Source: Coffea arabica (taxonomy: Eukaryota > Streptophyta > Magnoliopsida > Gentianales > Rubiaceae). Taken from it: a stretch of DNA of 64,000 nt. Below, piece by piece: positions 11,233 through 22,165 of the stretch. Where the stretch lies: assembly GCF_036785885.1 (NCBI RefSeq), contig NC_092316.1, positions 50,105,001-50,169,000 of the forward strand, written 5' to 3'. The notes beneath the pieces were generated by a model that worked only from the letters and a program-made list of their open reading frames with translations, was not told the DNA's origin and did not search any database. Within the stretch, counting starts at the first letter, position 1. Each line of letters opens with the position of its first letter. The position numbers and the translations under genes were made by a program.

Positions 11233-11445
11233 CATAATTTCTAATCCCACAAAAAATACAAATCTTTTCACCCAAAATAACAAACGGTCCTTGTGGTGCT
11301 TCCAAATTTTACGCCCTCAGGCGCCAACTCAAATATGCAGGCTATTGGCCAAGTCTAAATAATGTTCAAATTTGGACCTTGTAACCACCTTGGTCAGCAT
11401 ATCTGCAGGATTCTCCGTAGTCCGAATCTTCTGGAGAAAAATCTC

Positions 11446-12243
11446 CTATTTTTCGAGAATTTCCCGCACAAAGTGATAGCGAACATCAATGTGCTTCGTT
11501 CTTGCGTGCAAGACCTGGTTCTTTGCTAAGTGAATAGCACTCTGACTGTCACAAAACATATCAATGTGTTTTTCACCAACTCCCAAGTCTTCAAGCAATC
11601 CTTGAAGCCAAATTGCCTCCTTCACAGCTTCTGTAATCGCCATGTACTCTGCCTCCGTTGTTGACAAAGCCACCGTTGACTGCAAAGTAGACTTCCAACT
11701 GATTGGCGCCTTGGCAAATGTGAACAAGTAGCCAGTTGTAGAACGTCGCTTATCCAAATCACCTGCATAGTCAGAATCACAATATCCAACTACACATTGA
11801 CCAAGTGATTTATCCTGCTCAAATACTAATCCAACATCTACAGCATTTTGGATATACCGTAGAATCCATTTCACAGCTTGCCAATGACCCTTGCCTGGAT
11901 CATGCATAAACCTGCTTACCACACTAACTGCCTGTGAAATGTCGGGTCTCGTACACACCATTGCATACATCAAACTACCAACTGCATTAGCATACGGGAC
12001 TTTCGCCATGTATGCTCGCTCTTCATCCGTCTTTGGAGATAATAGGCTACTAAGTTTCAAATGAGGAGCAAGTGGAGTACTTACAGGTTTTGAATCTTCA
12101 TTCATGCCAAAACGTTGTAGTACCTTCTTCAAATACTGTTTCTGTGTCAGACAAAGCTTGCCTCTCGTTCTATCCCTGCTTATCTCCATGCCGAGAATCT
12201 TCTTGGCTTCTCCCAAATCCTTCATCTCGAACTCTTTACTCAA
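11446..12243 (-). pseudogene. copia RT C-terminal part and RNase H
   Basis: 265 codons continuing the RT frame after the stop at 12244-12246. Starts KEFEMKDLGEAKKILGMEI, contains VGSLMYAMVCTRPDI and the RNase H segments GYCDSDYAGDLDKRRSTTGY and ALSTTEAEYMAITEAVKEA (catalytic Asp/Glu residues retained), and HARTKHIDVRYHFVRE. It stops at a TAG (11446-11448) after EILEK, before the usual end of pol. RNase H degrades the RNA template during reverse transcription. Confidence 0.9.
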
Positions 12244-13134
12244 CTAAACCTTTAATTTATCAATTTCAACTTGGCTCTTTGATGCTATCAGCATATCATC
12301 AACGTACAAGAGTAAGTAGATGTAGAAATCATCTCGTAGCTTGCGCAAATACACACAGTGATCGTATTTGCTTCTTGTGTACTTCTGACTCATCATGAAT
12401 TGGTCAAATCGTTTGTACCATTGTCTCGGTGATTGTTTCAATCCGTACAACGATTTGCTCAGTTTACAAACCCAATTTTCTTTACCAGCAATTTTAAATC
12501 CATCTGGTTGAGACATATAGATTTCCTCCTTCAAGTCACCGTGAAGGAACGCAGTTTTCACATCAAGTTGAGCTAGCTCCAAATTCAACTGCGCTACCAA
12601 GGCCAACAAAATTTTAATAGAGGAATGTTTAACAACTGGAGAAAATACCTCATTATAATCAACTCCCTCCTTTTGAGCGTAGCCTTTAGCCACCAATCTT
12701 GCCTTGTAGCGAACATCAATCTTGTCAGGAAATCCTTCTTTCTTTGCAAATATCCATTTGCATCCAATTGCCTTCTTGTCCTTCGGTAGTTGTATCAACT
12801 TCCACGTCTTGTTCTTCTGAAGAGATTGCATCTCTTCCTCCATAGAATCTTTCCATCTATCATTTTCTGTACTTCGAATTGCTTCAGAAAATGTGGATGG
12901 AACATCATCAATAACTGGAAGTGCATAAGCCACCATGTCAACAAAACGAGCAGGTTTATGAATTTCTCGTCTTGCCCTATTGACGGCAATTGACTCTTGC
13001 TGCTGTTGAGGTTCTTGGGTTGAAACCTCTTCCTCATCTGACTCCTCTTCTGCCATAGGAGAGTCACTAATGGTGCTGTTGGTTGGGCTCACCATTATCT
13101 GCTCAAACTCCACCTGTTTCGGCGTACATTCCAC
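12244..13134 (-). pseudogene. copia reverse transcriptase
   Basis: 296-codon segment with an acidic N-terminal linker (EEESDEEE) and then RVT_2-type reverse transcriptase: TWKLIQLPKDKKAIGCKW, VDYNEVFSPVVKHSSI, LDVKTAFLHGDLKEEIYM and the polymerase box LLLYVDDMLIAS with the paired Asp. It is bounded by an in-frame TAA at 13162-13164 upstream and TAG at 12244-12246 downstream; the frame continues on both sides, so the breaks are point stops in one polyprotein. Confidence 0.9.
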
Positions 13135-13239
13135 CTGTTGCGGAGTACCACTGGTTCCATCTTATGTTACCTTATTCAACATGACAGATTCATCAAAGGT
13201 AACATCTCTGCTGATAATGGTTTTCTTTGCTTCTAGACA

Positions 13240-13893
13240 CTACAACCGATATCTCTTAACTCCAGCACTAAAGCCCATAAAGAGAGCCTTCTTTGCACGT
13301 GGATCCAATTTTGATTCATTTATATGATAATATGCAGTAGAACCAAAAATACGCAAAGAATCATAATCTGTTACAGGTTTTTCAGACCATACCTCTAATG
13401 GAGTCTTGCCACCGATTGCAGATGATGGCAAGCGATTGATGAGATGTTGAGCGTATGTCACAGCCTCAGCCCAAAACTTTCTGCCTAACCCAGCATTAGA
13501 CAGCATGCAACGTACTTTCTCCACTAGTGTCTTATTCATACGTTCTGACACCCCATTCTGCTGTGGTGTTTTTCTAACTGTGAAGTGCCGAACTATGCCA
13601 CATTCTTGGCATATCTTCTGGAAGGGATCACTCTTGTATTCTCCACCATTGTCTGTTCGGAGAATCTTGATCTTTCTTCCCGTCTGGTTTTCAACCTGAG
13701 CTTTCCATTTAAGGAAAATTTCTAGCACCTCATCCTTGCTTTTCATAGTAAACACCCAAACTCTTCTGGAAAAATCATCAATAAAAAGTGACAAAATAAT
13801 ACCTGCCACCAAGGGATGGAGTTTTGGCAGGTCCCCACACATCTGAGTGCACATAATCCAAAATGCCCTTGGTATTATGGATACCAGTGCCAA
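13240..13893 (-). pseudogene. copia integrase core
   Basis: Contains FIDDFSRRVWVF, KILRTDNGGEYKSDPF, TPQQNGVSERMNKTLVEKVR and FWAEAVTYAQHLINRLPS: the rve integrase core with its D,D,E residues, which inserts cDNA into the genome. The first about 35 residues are in the wrong frame; correct sequence (GILDYVHSDVWGPAKTPSL) is read in another frame, so a one-base change lies in a T run near 13785. It ends at a TAG (13240-13242) where the family normally has Trp. Confidence 0.9.
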
Positions 13894-13906
13894 ATTTCAC
13901 TTTTCT

Positions 13907-14572
13907 TTATTTTCCCATAACACAATGCTCACAAAATTCTAATTTGTAAACTTTCGTACCTTTCAATAATCCTTGTTTGGCAAGATTTTGCAAGGATTTT
14001 TCACCAGCATGTCCCAATCGCATGTGCCACAACTTTGTTGCCTCTGCATCTTTCTTGCTACTGGAAGATGTTGCTGCTACTACTGTCCCAACAACTGTAC
14101 TACCTTGGTTGTAATACAGATTATTCTTCCTCACACCTTTCAACATCACAAGTGCTCCCGAAGTTACTTTAAGAATTCCATCTCTCATCTTCACTTCCAG
14201 GCCTTTTGACTCCAAGAGTCCCAAGGAGATGAGATTTCTCTTCAAATTCGGCACGTACCGAACATCCTTCAGGATTCTGGTGGATCCATCATGATTACGC
14301 AGCTTGATTGAACCTATCCCAACTGTTTTACATGGATTGTCATTTCCCATGTACACAACTCCACCATCAAATTCTTCAAATTCAAAGAACCACTCCCGCA
14401 TGGGAGACATATGGTAGGTACAAGCTGAATCCAAAATCCATTCATCTGGATGGGATGTTAAAGGTGATACAGCCAAAGAGAAATCTGATTCCGCATCACT
14501 TTTGCATTCTGCAATATTTACGTCTTGCGGAGCTTTCCTTTTTTCTTCAATTTTGGACAGTCTTTCTTCCAA
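13907..14572 (-). pseudogene. copia protease and GAG-pre-integrase domain
   Basis: Contains the retropepsin-like DEWILDSACTYHMSP, in which the usual D-S-G/A triad is present as DSA, then the GAG-pre-integrase segment LWHMRLGHAGEKSLQNLAKQ with FCEHCVMGK (His/Cys zinc-binding). The first codons are out of frame with the upstream gag; the shift lies in an A-rich run near 14540. Ends in TAA at 13907-13909, after which the same frame continues (RKVKFGTG). Confidence 0.88.
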
Positions 14573-15276
14573 TGCCCTTTCTCACGACAGAAAGCACACT
14601 CATCTTTGGCAACTCTGCTTTTCGATTTGGACCTTCCTCTTCTCCCCTTTGATTGGCTTTGTTGACGACCTCTTGCCACTAACGCTTCATCTGCTGCAAC
14701 TACTTTCTTTTTCATTTTATCCTACTTTCTCAATTCACGACTATACAAAGCAGAACATACAGCATCTAAAGACACATTTTCCTTCCCATGAAGTAACATA
14801 GTTTCCAAATGTTCAAATTCATCAGGAAGGGATGATAACAACATCAAAGCCAAATCTTCATCTTCAAAATTTATATCTAAATTAAACAGGTCTGCTACTA
14901 ATTGATTAAACATAGTGATGTGTTCATTCATAGTAGTACCTGGTTGGTAATCGAAACGGAACAATCTTTTCTTCATTAGGAGTTTATTCTGACCACTCTT
15001 CTTCAGAAATTTCCCCTCCAATGCCTTCCACAATTTCCATGCAGAAGTCTCATTCTTGAAAGCATATTTTTGCTCTTTGGATAAACACGATCGAATAGTT
15101 CCGCATGCCAACCGATTTATGGTACTCCACTCCTTTTCTTCTATGTCATCTGGTTTCTTTTCTTCAATGGCAATGTCAAGACCCTGTTGGAAAAGGGAGT
15201 CCATGACTTCGCCTTGCCACATGCCGAAATGGCCAGTACCGTCAAATGTGTCCACCGCCACCTTCAAACTTGACAT
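14518..15276 (-). pseudogene. copia gag with zinc knuckle
   Basis: Starts MSSLKVAVDTFDGTGHFGMW; UBN2-type gag with WKLWKALEGKFLKKSGQNK and LPDEFEHLETMLLHGKE. A TAG at 14722-14724 interrupts it; the frame resumes and carries the CCHC knuckle CAFCREKGHWKKDC. It then leaves frame in an A-rich run near 14540. Gag would assemble virus-like particles and bind element RNA. Confidence 0.9.
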
Positions 15277-15414
15277 TGGAATCCTCGACCATGTGGACGA
15301 GGAAGCCGATGCCCCAGATATAATTCTTGACGTGGAATTGTCAGATGCTATTACAGACTCAAATGATAGTATTCAATATAACAAATTACAAACAAGCCAA
15401 AGGACGAACCTTCG

Positions 15415-15426
15415 GCTCTGATACCA
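15415..15426 (-). other. copia primer-binding site (tRNA-iMet)
   Basis: Minus strand TGGTATCAGAGC, two bases inside the 5' LTR end (15429), complementary to the 3' end of initiator tRNA-Met. Confidence 0.95.
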
Positions 15427-15428
15427 CT

Positions 15429-16102
15429 TGTTGGGGAAACCGGGTATTTTCCCACTCAAAATTACAACTAGTGATTAAACCGATTCAGTAATTCCCAGGA
15501 AAGATCGTCAAAACAATTTCCTTAAACAGAATTACCATTCCAAGTAAATTTCCAAGAAAGGCTGGAGGGGTCACAAGCGGTCCCACTTAAAACCCAGTCT
15601 CCTAGACAGAACTTACGTGCACGGTGTATTATCACAACTATACCCGTGTATACACGAATAAGAAAATACACCCAAGAGAATCGTATAATGCACTATAAAT
15701 AAACCCGGCAAATATAGACAAATATATTGAATACTATATTACAATAGAAAAGAAACTACTAAATAAATGCGGAACAAATAAAAGAGATATGGAAAGAACG
15801 CACCCGAAAAATTGATAACGGAGTTCGGCCAATTTTGCCTACTCTCCGAGCACCACTCAAGCAGCCTGCTTTTATAATTTAGGAGAGAAGAAAAAATACA
15901 AAGAATTACAAAATCCTTATGGGTAATTCTTTGTTGTTCTTGGTCACTCAATTGGAAAGACTTGAGAGCTATTTATAGCTCTCAAGCTAAGTTTCTTCCA
16001 ATAACCCAACCGATGTGGGATTAAATTGTGCCAAAGAGAAGTCAACAATGTTGGCTTCCAAATTCAAGAATTGAGGCTGCCAACATTTGTTGAAATTTAA
16101 CA
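15429..16102 (-). repeat. copia 5' LTR
   Basis: 674 bp, TG...CA, adjoining the primer site. Differs from 10545-11218 at about seven positions, all transitions. Confidence 0.92.
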
Positions 16103-16263
16103 GAATGTTGATGTTGTTGTGGTGGTTGTTGTTGTTGCTTCACCGCCTCTGGTAGTTGGATTAATTCATCAATTCCAATCATCTCTTCCTCCACCTGTTT
16201 CTGGATAGGCCCTCTACTGAAGTTATTTTTTACCCCTTTTTTCCCTTCCCCAAGCTTTTCCAT
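16103..16263 (-). other. glutamine-rich ORF interrupted by the copia insertion
   Basis: From ATG at 16263 the minus strand encodes about 53 residues, including QVEEEMIGIDELIQLPEAV and a Q/H/P run, before running into the copia LTR at 16102. On the far side (10539 downwards) an open frame continues for about 45 codons, so the target may have been a coding exon. The protein is not recognised. It could equally be a chance ORF. Confidence 0.3.
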
Positions 16264-16296
16264 TCTTGTTTCCTCCGTAGTGGTAACTGAAAAACA

Positions 16297-16498
16297 CAGA
16301 AAATTCTAATCAAAAGTTACTGCCAAAAAAGGAGAAGAAGGACTGCAAAAGTTCATGGTATTCAATAAAACATGAACAACAATTTTTTTTAAACATACAG
16401 AAAATTCTAATCAAAAGTTACTGCCAAAAAAGGAGAAGAAGGACTGCAAAAGTTCATGGTATTCAAGAAAACATGAACAACAGTTTTTTTTAAAAAAA
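16297..16498. repeat. 101-bp tandem duplication
   Basis: Two head-to-tail copies with a 101-bp period, each starting cagaaaattctaatcaaaag (16297 and 16398) and nearly identical through gaaaacatgaacaac. Confidence 0.9.
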
Positions 16499-16499
16499 A

Positions 16500-16980
16500 T
16501 TGGCTCCTACCATGTTTATGGTGCACTTTAAATATGTTTCAAATCACTTTTTTATTTCACAACAATCACGTTAATCAACAAACCGAACAAATCATATTTA
16601 CACCTCAAAAGATAACCAATATTAAAATGTATAGCAAGCTATCCACAAATTATCAACCAGTCAAAAATACAATAAATTGCTAAGCTCATATAAATTTGAT
16701 GTGAGGTATACACAAATCTAGCCATACAAGCGGTATTGGTCTATTGCCTCTGTTTTCAGGGCAAATTTTTTGCGAAAGAAATTGTGTTTGCTTCGGAATT
16801 TACAGGGCCTGCTTTTGCATAAGAAAACATAAGGCCTTTTAGTATGTATATTTTTTCTAATACAGGTACATTAAATTCGCTATAAGAGTTTATTGAAAAA
16901 TTACTTTTTCATCTTATGATAATAATGCAGAGTGTCACATCCTATTTGGGTAGGCATATTACTACAAAATAATAGAACCT
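16500..16980. other. no gene seen
   Basis: AT-rich DNA between the tandem duplication and the pararetrovirus segment. The last part could be viral leader, but nothing proves it. Confidence 0.3.
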
Positions 16981-17025
16981 GGAAATTTAAAAATATACAA
17001 AGACCTGCTTGAAATACAAAAAACA

Positions 17026-17834
17026 ATGTTATACATATATAAAGATTTGGGCACCGAAATGGTATCAGAGCCTATAAATGATCCCATAATCCCCATAAAT
17101 GATCTCACACTTCCCAAAAAAAATACCTTAAATAATAATGATGATTATATTTCTGATGAAGAATTTGATGCAAATCTAGTACCTATTAGGTACTTTAATA
17201 ATGGAATAGAATTAGACGATTCAGATTGGCACTATCCATATCCTTAAAATAGAGGAATGTCAAATATGTGATTCGATGTTATTTCTTATTAAAGAATATG
17301 CATATTAGTTATAGCAATTAAATGAAAGAATTGCATATTATCAAGAAAGGTGGATACATGTCACTTTGTATAATTGTAATCCGGTTATCTACCATGATAG
17401 ATACAAGATCTTAAGAGATGCAGGACATGAAAATTTCTTAATTGCAGACGTCATTTAATGACGTAATGGATATTGTAAATTATTAGATATAAGTAAAAAA
17501 CCCCTATTAGATAAGCCAAATACGTTGTTATCCAGATTATCTTATATAGGAAATATGGTTAGAAGTAGTTCTCACCGTGTTCCAAATAGGAATACTAATA
17601 AAAAAATAGCAACAAATTATAAAATAGAAGCTAGATATTGGAATAAAAATTATGACAAACTGTAATATTTAATAGATACAGGAGTTAATGAAAATTATAT
17701 ATCTCACAGATTGGTTGAACACCCACCCATTTTTCAATTAGAAGATCCTTATCAATACACAAATTTTAATGGAGAAACTCATGAAATAGAGGATGTCATA
17801 AATTTTACTACTTTTTATTACCCAAGAAATTAAG
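17026..17834 (+). pseudogene. pararetroviral 5' coding region and protease remnant
   Basis: An acidic ORF (17026-17247, with DDYISDEEFDANL) runs across the primer site. Beyond its stop the sequence is open only in short pieces with stops near 17289 and 17457. At about 17670-17700 it reads YLIDTGVNENYIS, an aspartic-protease D-T-G context, after an in-frame TAA. The coat-protein region expected between them is short or missing. It ends with a stop at about 17832. Confidence 0.65.
17060..17071 (+). other. pararetroviral tRNA-iMet primer site
   Basis: TGGTATCAGAGC, the minus-strand priming site that marks the map origin in caulimovirids. It lies within the frame of the ORF 17026-17247. Confidence 0.75.
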
Positions 17835-17941
17835 TTGCGAATGGATAATTCTGAAGTAAAAACATTTATTAAAAATAATATTAAACCTTTGCCTCAAAAT
17901 AAAAGATTAATTAGATGGCAAATGGCATTATCTGATCTATA
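17835..17941 (+). pseudogene. pararetroviral RNase H end fragment
   Basis: About 35 codons with the motif KPLPQNKRLIRWQMALSD, resembling the C-terminal RNase H region of caulimovirid and gypsy polymerases. It follows the protease piece directly, so RT is missing from this strand. At about 17941 the sequence flips into inverted RT. Confidence 0.6.
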
Positions 17942-18625
17942 TGTGGTTGCATTTTTATTCCTTCACCATTTATTTCTAATCCTAAAAATTCAATTTCTTT
18001 TAATCCTATTTTTGCTTTCTTTTCTGATAATCCAATTCCATGTTTTAGACATAGATCATAAAATATATTTAAATGCTCTAAATGTTCTTCTATTGAATTT
18101 GAAGCTATAAATATATCATCAACATATACATATAAGAAAGGATAATCTTTGAAGATTTTATCCATTTTTCTTTGATATATTTGAGGGGTATTTTTTAATC
18201 CAAACAGCACAACTAACCATTCATATTGTCCTTGAGGAGTACTAAATTATGTATATTTAATACTATTAGGATGCATTTTTATTTGCCAAAATGCACTTTT
18301 ACAATCAAATTTAGAATATATTTTCTTTCTTTTACTCATATTTATGAAGGTTTCTTTATGTGGTAAAAAGTATCCATCAAATATAGTTTCATTATTTAAT
18401 TGTTTATAATTAACAACCATTTTAGTTTTATTTTTTACTATTTTAGTATGGTTTCTTACCATAAATGCGGGTGAAGAATGGGGAGCATTACTTTCTCTTA
18501 TTAAAAGAATTTCTAATAATTCTTTAATTTATTTTTTGAATTCACCTTGATCAATAGGATTATATCTCATGTTTATATAAGTTTCTGAACCAACTTGGGG
18601 CTTCCCCAAAACAATTCTGTTAGAA
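17942..18625 (-). pseudogene. pararetroviral reverse transcriptase remnant
   Basis: The minus strand from about 18625 reads KPQVGSETYINMRYNPIDQG, a region with MVVNYKQLNNETIFDGYFLP, SKFDCKSAFWQIKMH, LFGLKNTPQIYQRKMDKIF, the polymerase box YVYVDDIFIAS and LSEKKAKIGLKEIEFLGLEI. In-frame TAA codons lie near 18532 and at 18247-18249. The DCKSxFWQIKM and DGYFLPHKE wording is typical of Caulimoviridae rather than LTR retrotransposons. It breaks off after KMQPH at the inverted junction. Confidence 0.85.
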
Positions 18626-19544
18626 TAAATTCTTCTAGGACTGAGAGATTTGATGAAAGATTTGAAATTCTCTTATATTGCTTTGATTGTTTAGATTATT
18701 TAGAAAGTATTAGAATTCATAAATTATAAATTATTATAATGTATCAAATATATTTTGATAATCGATAAATTATAAAAGTCGGATATCTCTCTTATAATCC
18801 AAACAACTAGAGTGATTTAGCTGAACTTCAATTTTTTTGTTTTATCAAATTTCTCAATCCAAATGAAGCGTGAATATAATGTTAAATTAAAGACAAAAAG
18901 AAAGAAAATAGTTACATTAGTATATGTTGACAAAATTAAACCAAACGGATTCCGAATTTTAGAAGTTATAAATTTGATTATTAAACTTAGATTAGGAAAT
19001 AAAGTTGGATTGTATCTTGGCCTTAGAACTAAAATAGGATTCACTTAAGAATGACCATCTTATGTCTTCGGTGGTTGCCTCTCCAACTGTAAACTTGTTT
19101 AATTGTTAAGGCTTTCATGTGATTAATCAAAGCCTTGTGGCTTGTATAGATTCTTGGTTTGTTATGATTCGATATATCATTTACTTCCTTGCTAATAATA
19201 TCAATATTAGCAAGCTAAGATATGATCTCTTCATGATTGTTCATTACAATTGAAACCTAAAAGATTTTGTCTCGTAAAAGGTCTATGTGGATTTTGTTTC
19301 TCTAAATCTTTCACAATTAGAAAAATGATGCAAGAAGAATATGTGTCTCAAGAAACTCAATTACAAACAATTGAACAATAAATAGAAAATATGTCGTAAT
19401 GCAAATATTTATCCAAACAATTTCTCTTAGATCCATCCTATGGGAAACTGGATCTCTGAATTCAAATCGATCAATGCTTTTTTATGGTGTTTTTGTGAAC
19501 TAATACAATTTTGAGTTCAAATCGGCCAATGTACTTTTTTTTTT
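18626..19544. other. no gene seen
   Basis: AT-rich. An ORF at 18863-19048 (+) is lysine/isoleucine rich without a recognisable domain; whether any of this is further viral sequence is undecided. Confidence 0.35.
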
Positions 19545-19549
19545 ATTAC

Positions 19550-20241
19550 TGTTAGGTTCATGAGTACAAGATTATGTTTCACATTGGTCCGAAAGATAAA
19601 GAAAAAGCGGTTACTATGTAAGTAAAGACCTGAGACCTAATGGCTTAAGTTTTTGGGTCAGAATTAGGTTTCTGACTTACATATTGGGTTTTTTGGTGGA
19701 CTCTCTCAAGGTATTTCTTCCTATCAAATTGGTATCAAAACTTTAGGTTGGGAGACCGGGCTACTCATAGGCAAGTGGATCCTTTTCAGAGTTAGACTAG
19801 TGAAAATTCTCTTCTTGATAGTAGACCGAAATGCCAAGGAGTTTGGTCAGTGTTGGATCAGGTGCGCTATGAGTTTAGCAAGTGGTCCAATATTGGCAGG
19901 GGTCCAAAATGCAGTTTGGATGTTAAAAAAGAGTGGATCCATATTTGGGAGAAGAGATGACATTAGGTAATAAAGTGGGCTTGCGTTGAGTATTAAAGTG
20001 AAATCGAAGAAGGGTTTGTAAATTTGAATTTAATGTGGGAGTTACTCATGAAGGGAAAAATTTGTTAGATTCATAGATAAAGAGTTATATCCCACGTTGG
20101 TTCGAGAGATAGAAAAACAGCGGTTAATATGTAAGTAAGGGTCCGAGACCTAATGACTTAAATTTTTGGGTCAAAATTGAATTTCTAACTTACATATTGG
20201 ATTTTTTTTGGGTGAACTCTCTAGGTGTTTCTCCCCTATCA
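19550..20241 (+). mobile_element. TRIM (terminal-repeat retrotransposon in miniature)
   Basis: Direct repeats of 177 bp (19550-19726) and 179 bp (20063-20241), both starting TGTTAG and ending CTATCA, flank only about 336 bp. A perfect 5-bp duplication ATTAC bounds it (19545-19549 and 20242-20246). TTGGTATCAAAAC just after the first repeat is a degenerate tRNA-iMet primer site; the purine-rich gaagggaaaaatt precedes the second. No coding capacity, and the repeats are strongly diverged, so it is old. Orientation follows the primer site. Confidence 0.85.
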
Positions 20242-20246
20242 ATTAC

Positions 20247-20960
20247 TTCTAATGCGAATTAGTACAATTTGGATGTAGTTGCATGAAAATTGCACGACAA
20301 AACTCCATTTGTAAAAGCTTGAATCCCAGTTCTCTATGCATTTGGTCATTATTAAGAATACGCCCTTAACGAATTAATAAGTCAACCATATTTGTAGTTA
20401 GTGTGAAAAGGGTGTAGGAAGAGGTGGAAGGTTAAAAAAACAAAGATTAATCTCACATTTGTTAATCATCTGCAGTTTGTTTTTCCTAGTAACTGCTGGA
20501 TCAGAGAAAGCGGCCCATTTCATCAACTTCTATTACATAATCTCCATTATCGTTTGGCTGTTTTCAGCAAAGATAAGGAGAATAATAAGTATGCTGTTGC
20601 CTGGACGGGAGCGGCTTGTAAATCAATGGAGATTGAACTAGTTTTGTAATGGAATTTTCGTGCGTTTGGTCATATTATTAAGAATATGTCCTTAAGAATT
20701 GATAAACCAACCACTTTTGTACGACCAAAAATTTGAAATAATAAATCAGTTCTGGACAAATTGAACTTCGCATAACTGACCCAATTTAAAGAAAAACTCA
20801 CTTTATAACTCAAGGAAATGGGACAATAACTCAATTCAGAACAAAAGATGCTCGAAACTTTAAGAACCTAATAACAACCAAAACTCCATCTTCCCAAGTC
20901 TAAACCAAAAGCTAGAAAACCTACTTGGTCATATATACCTAGCTAAACTTCCGCCAACTG
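20247..20960. other. no gene seen; includes LEA 3' flank
   Basis: AT-rich. The ORF at 20459-20641 (+) is hydrophobic but unrecognised. The minus-strand LEA transcript must terminate in the right part of this interval. Confidence 0.4.
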
Positions 20961-20969
20961 GTATTAATT

Positions 20970-21979
20970 TCAAGTGCTTCCTGCCTTCTGATTGAGTCTG
21001 GCAGCAGCAGCCGTAGAAGCAGCCACACCTCCTGGATGAGGACTAGCATTTGGATCATTCCTCACCTCTGCAGCCACAACTCTTTTTGCATCTTCTCTTG
21101 TCACTGTCTTATCATCCGGAAGCCTATCAGTTGCATCCTAGTACAACCCCAAAAAAGAAGCATATCAAACAAAAGTATTATGTTTTAGTTGGTAACAAAA
21201 CTGTAAACAATCAATGGAAATCTTTGGTGGATTTAAGATTGACCCCCAAAACATCTCCAAGCTTGGTTTTGTCTTCATCTCTCCAGATTCCGGGATTAAG
21301 ATTGGCAGCAGCTTGAGCTTCAGCTCCTATCCCTCCAGGCATCACTTGGCCTCGCCCGGTTGCTTTTACTTCAGCTGCCTGTATTGCTGCTGCATCGCTC
21401 ATGTCCACTGGCTTGTTGCCGCTCGTAAGAGCCGTAGCTTCGAGTGCCTCTCCGATTGTTATTCCACCTCCAGCAACAATGGCTGGGGAAGACGATATAT
21501 CTTGTCCTTGTCCAGCTCGGCCGCCAGCAGCAGCACCACCCCCGCGTGTGGCATACCCTCCTACAACCTGGTTGTAGTTCGAGAACAATGGTGAAATGAA
21601 CGTAGTTAGAATTTACAGCAGGCCGGTGGCAAAATAATTTTATATATACCTGCCCTCCAACAGCTTCAGCAATTACACGGCGGCCGTCAGCGGCTCTTTC
21701 AGCCACGTTGACGCCCTGATATCTGGTGATATCAGTTATATCATCATGGCCTACAACACCGAGGCTCTGATTCACATCAGCAGCAGATTGCATGACAGAC
21801 GCAGGACCGCCTCTAGGTGTCTGGCCAAGAACCCTGTTTTCAGCGGCTTGCATGGCAGCTGCATCCCTCGGTGCAATGTTCTTTGATGCTAGATCCTCTT
21901 TGACGTCGAAAACATCACCATATTTGATGCCATAATGTTGGTCTCCCCCTTGTGGCCTTCTTGGCTGGTCTTGGCTCAT
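20970..21979 (-). CDS. LEA protein, D-34 / seed maturation protein (SMP) family
   Basis: Three exons on the minus strand: 21979-21650, 21567-21244 and 21137-20970, giving 273 residues. Both introns are short (82 and 106 bp) with GT...AG borders, and exons 1 and 2 are whole numbers of codons. The start MSQDQPRRPQ is typical of D-34 LEA proteins; an in-frame upstream ATG at 22039 is less likely. Exon 1 has the first SMP repeat (YGDVFDVKEDLASKNIAPRD, DAAAMQAAENRVLGQ). Exon 2 begins VVGGYATRGGGAAAGG and has ITIGEALEATALTSGNKPVD and DAAAIQAAEVKATG. Exon 3 has LPDDKTVTREDAKRVVAAEV and an Ala-rich tail. These Ala/Gly-rich, hydrophilic proteins accumulate in maturing seeds and are linked to desiccation tolerance. 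No disabling change was seen, so the gene is probably functional. Confidence 0.93.
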
Positions 21980-22165
21980 CTTGATTTCTTCTCTTTTTTC
22001 TCTTGGCTTTTGAATGACAGTATTGATTGGTGGAACCAAATCTCAAGGGATCATAAAACAGGAAAATGGGGACCTTTGTTAGCCAAGGAGGCCAGGGACT
22101 TGTTCCTCTTATGGTACTGAGATGAAGTGATCAAGGTCAGGTTGAGTTGACAGCACCGATTACAG

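Larger units (their letters stand above)
10545..16102 (-). mobile_element. Ty1/copia retrotransposon, complete structure, dead coding region
   Basis: Two 674-bp LTRs (10545-11218 and 15429-16102, TG...CA) are flanked by a perfect GAATG duplication (10540-10544 and 16103-16107). The minus-strand order is 5' LTR, tRNA-iMet primer site, gag, zinc knuckle, protease, integrase, reverse transcriptase, RNase H, polypurine tract, 3' LTR; integrase before RT defines copia. About seven substitutions separate the LTRs by eye (about 1%). The coding region has at least six in-frame stops and two frameshifts. The lineage is probably Tork-like, which is not certain. Confidence 0.93.
16981..18625. mobile_element. 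endogenous pararetrovirus (Caulimoviridae) rearranged fragment
   Basis: Pieces of a caulimovirid genome: a tRNA-iMet primer site and short 5' coding region and protease on the plus strand, a sliver of RNase H on the plus strand, then reverse transcriptase on the minus strand. No LTRs or target duplication, as expected for passive integration of viral DNA by end joining. Multiple stops make it inert. The genus cannot be proven here; the RT style resembles florendovirus-type endogenous sequences. Confidence 0.8.

Noticed and set aside
18863..19048. Movement- or coat-protein piece of the pararetrovirus
   Set aside because: Lys-rich composition alone; no motif ties it to viral proteins.
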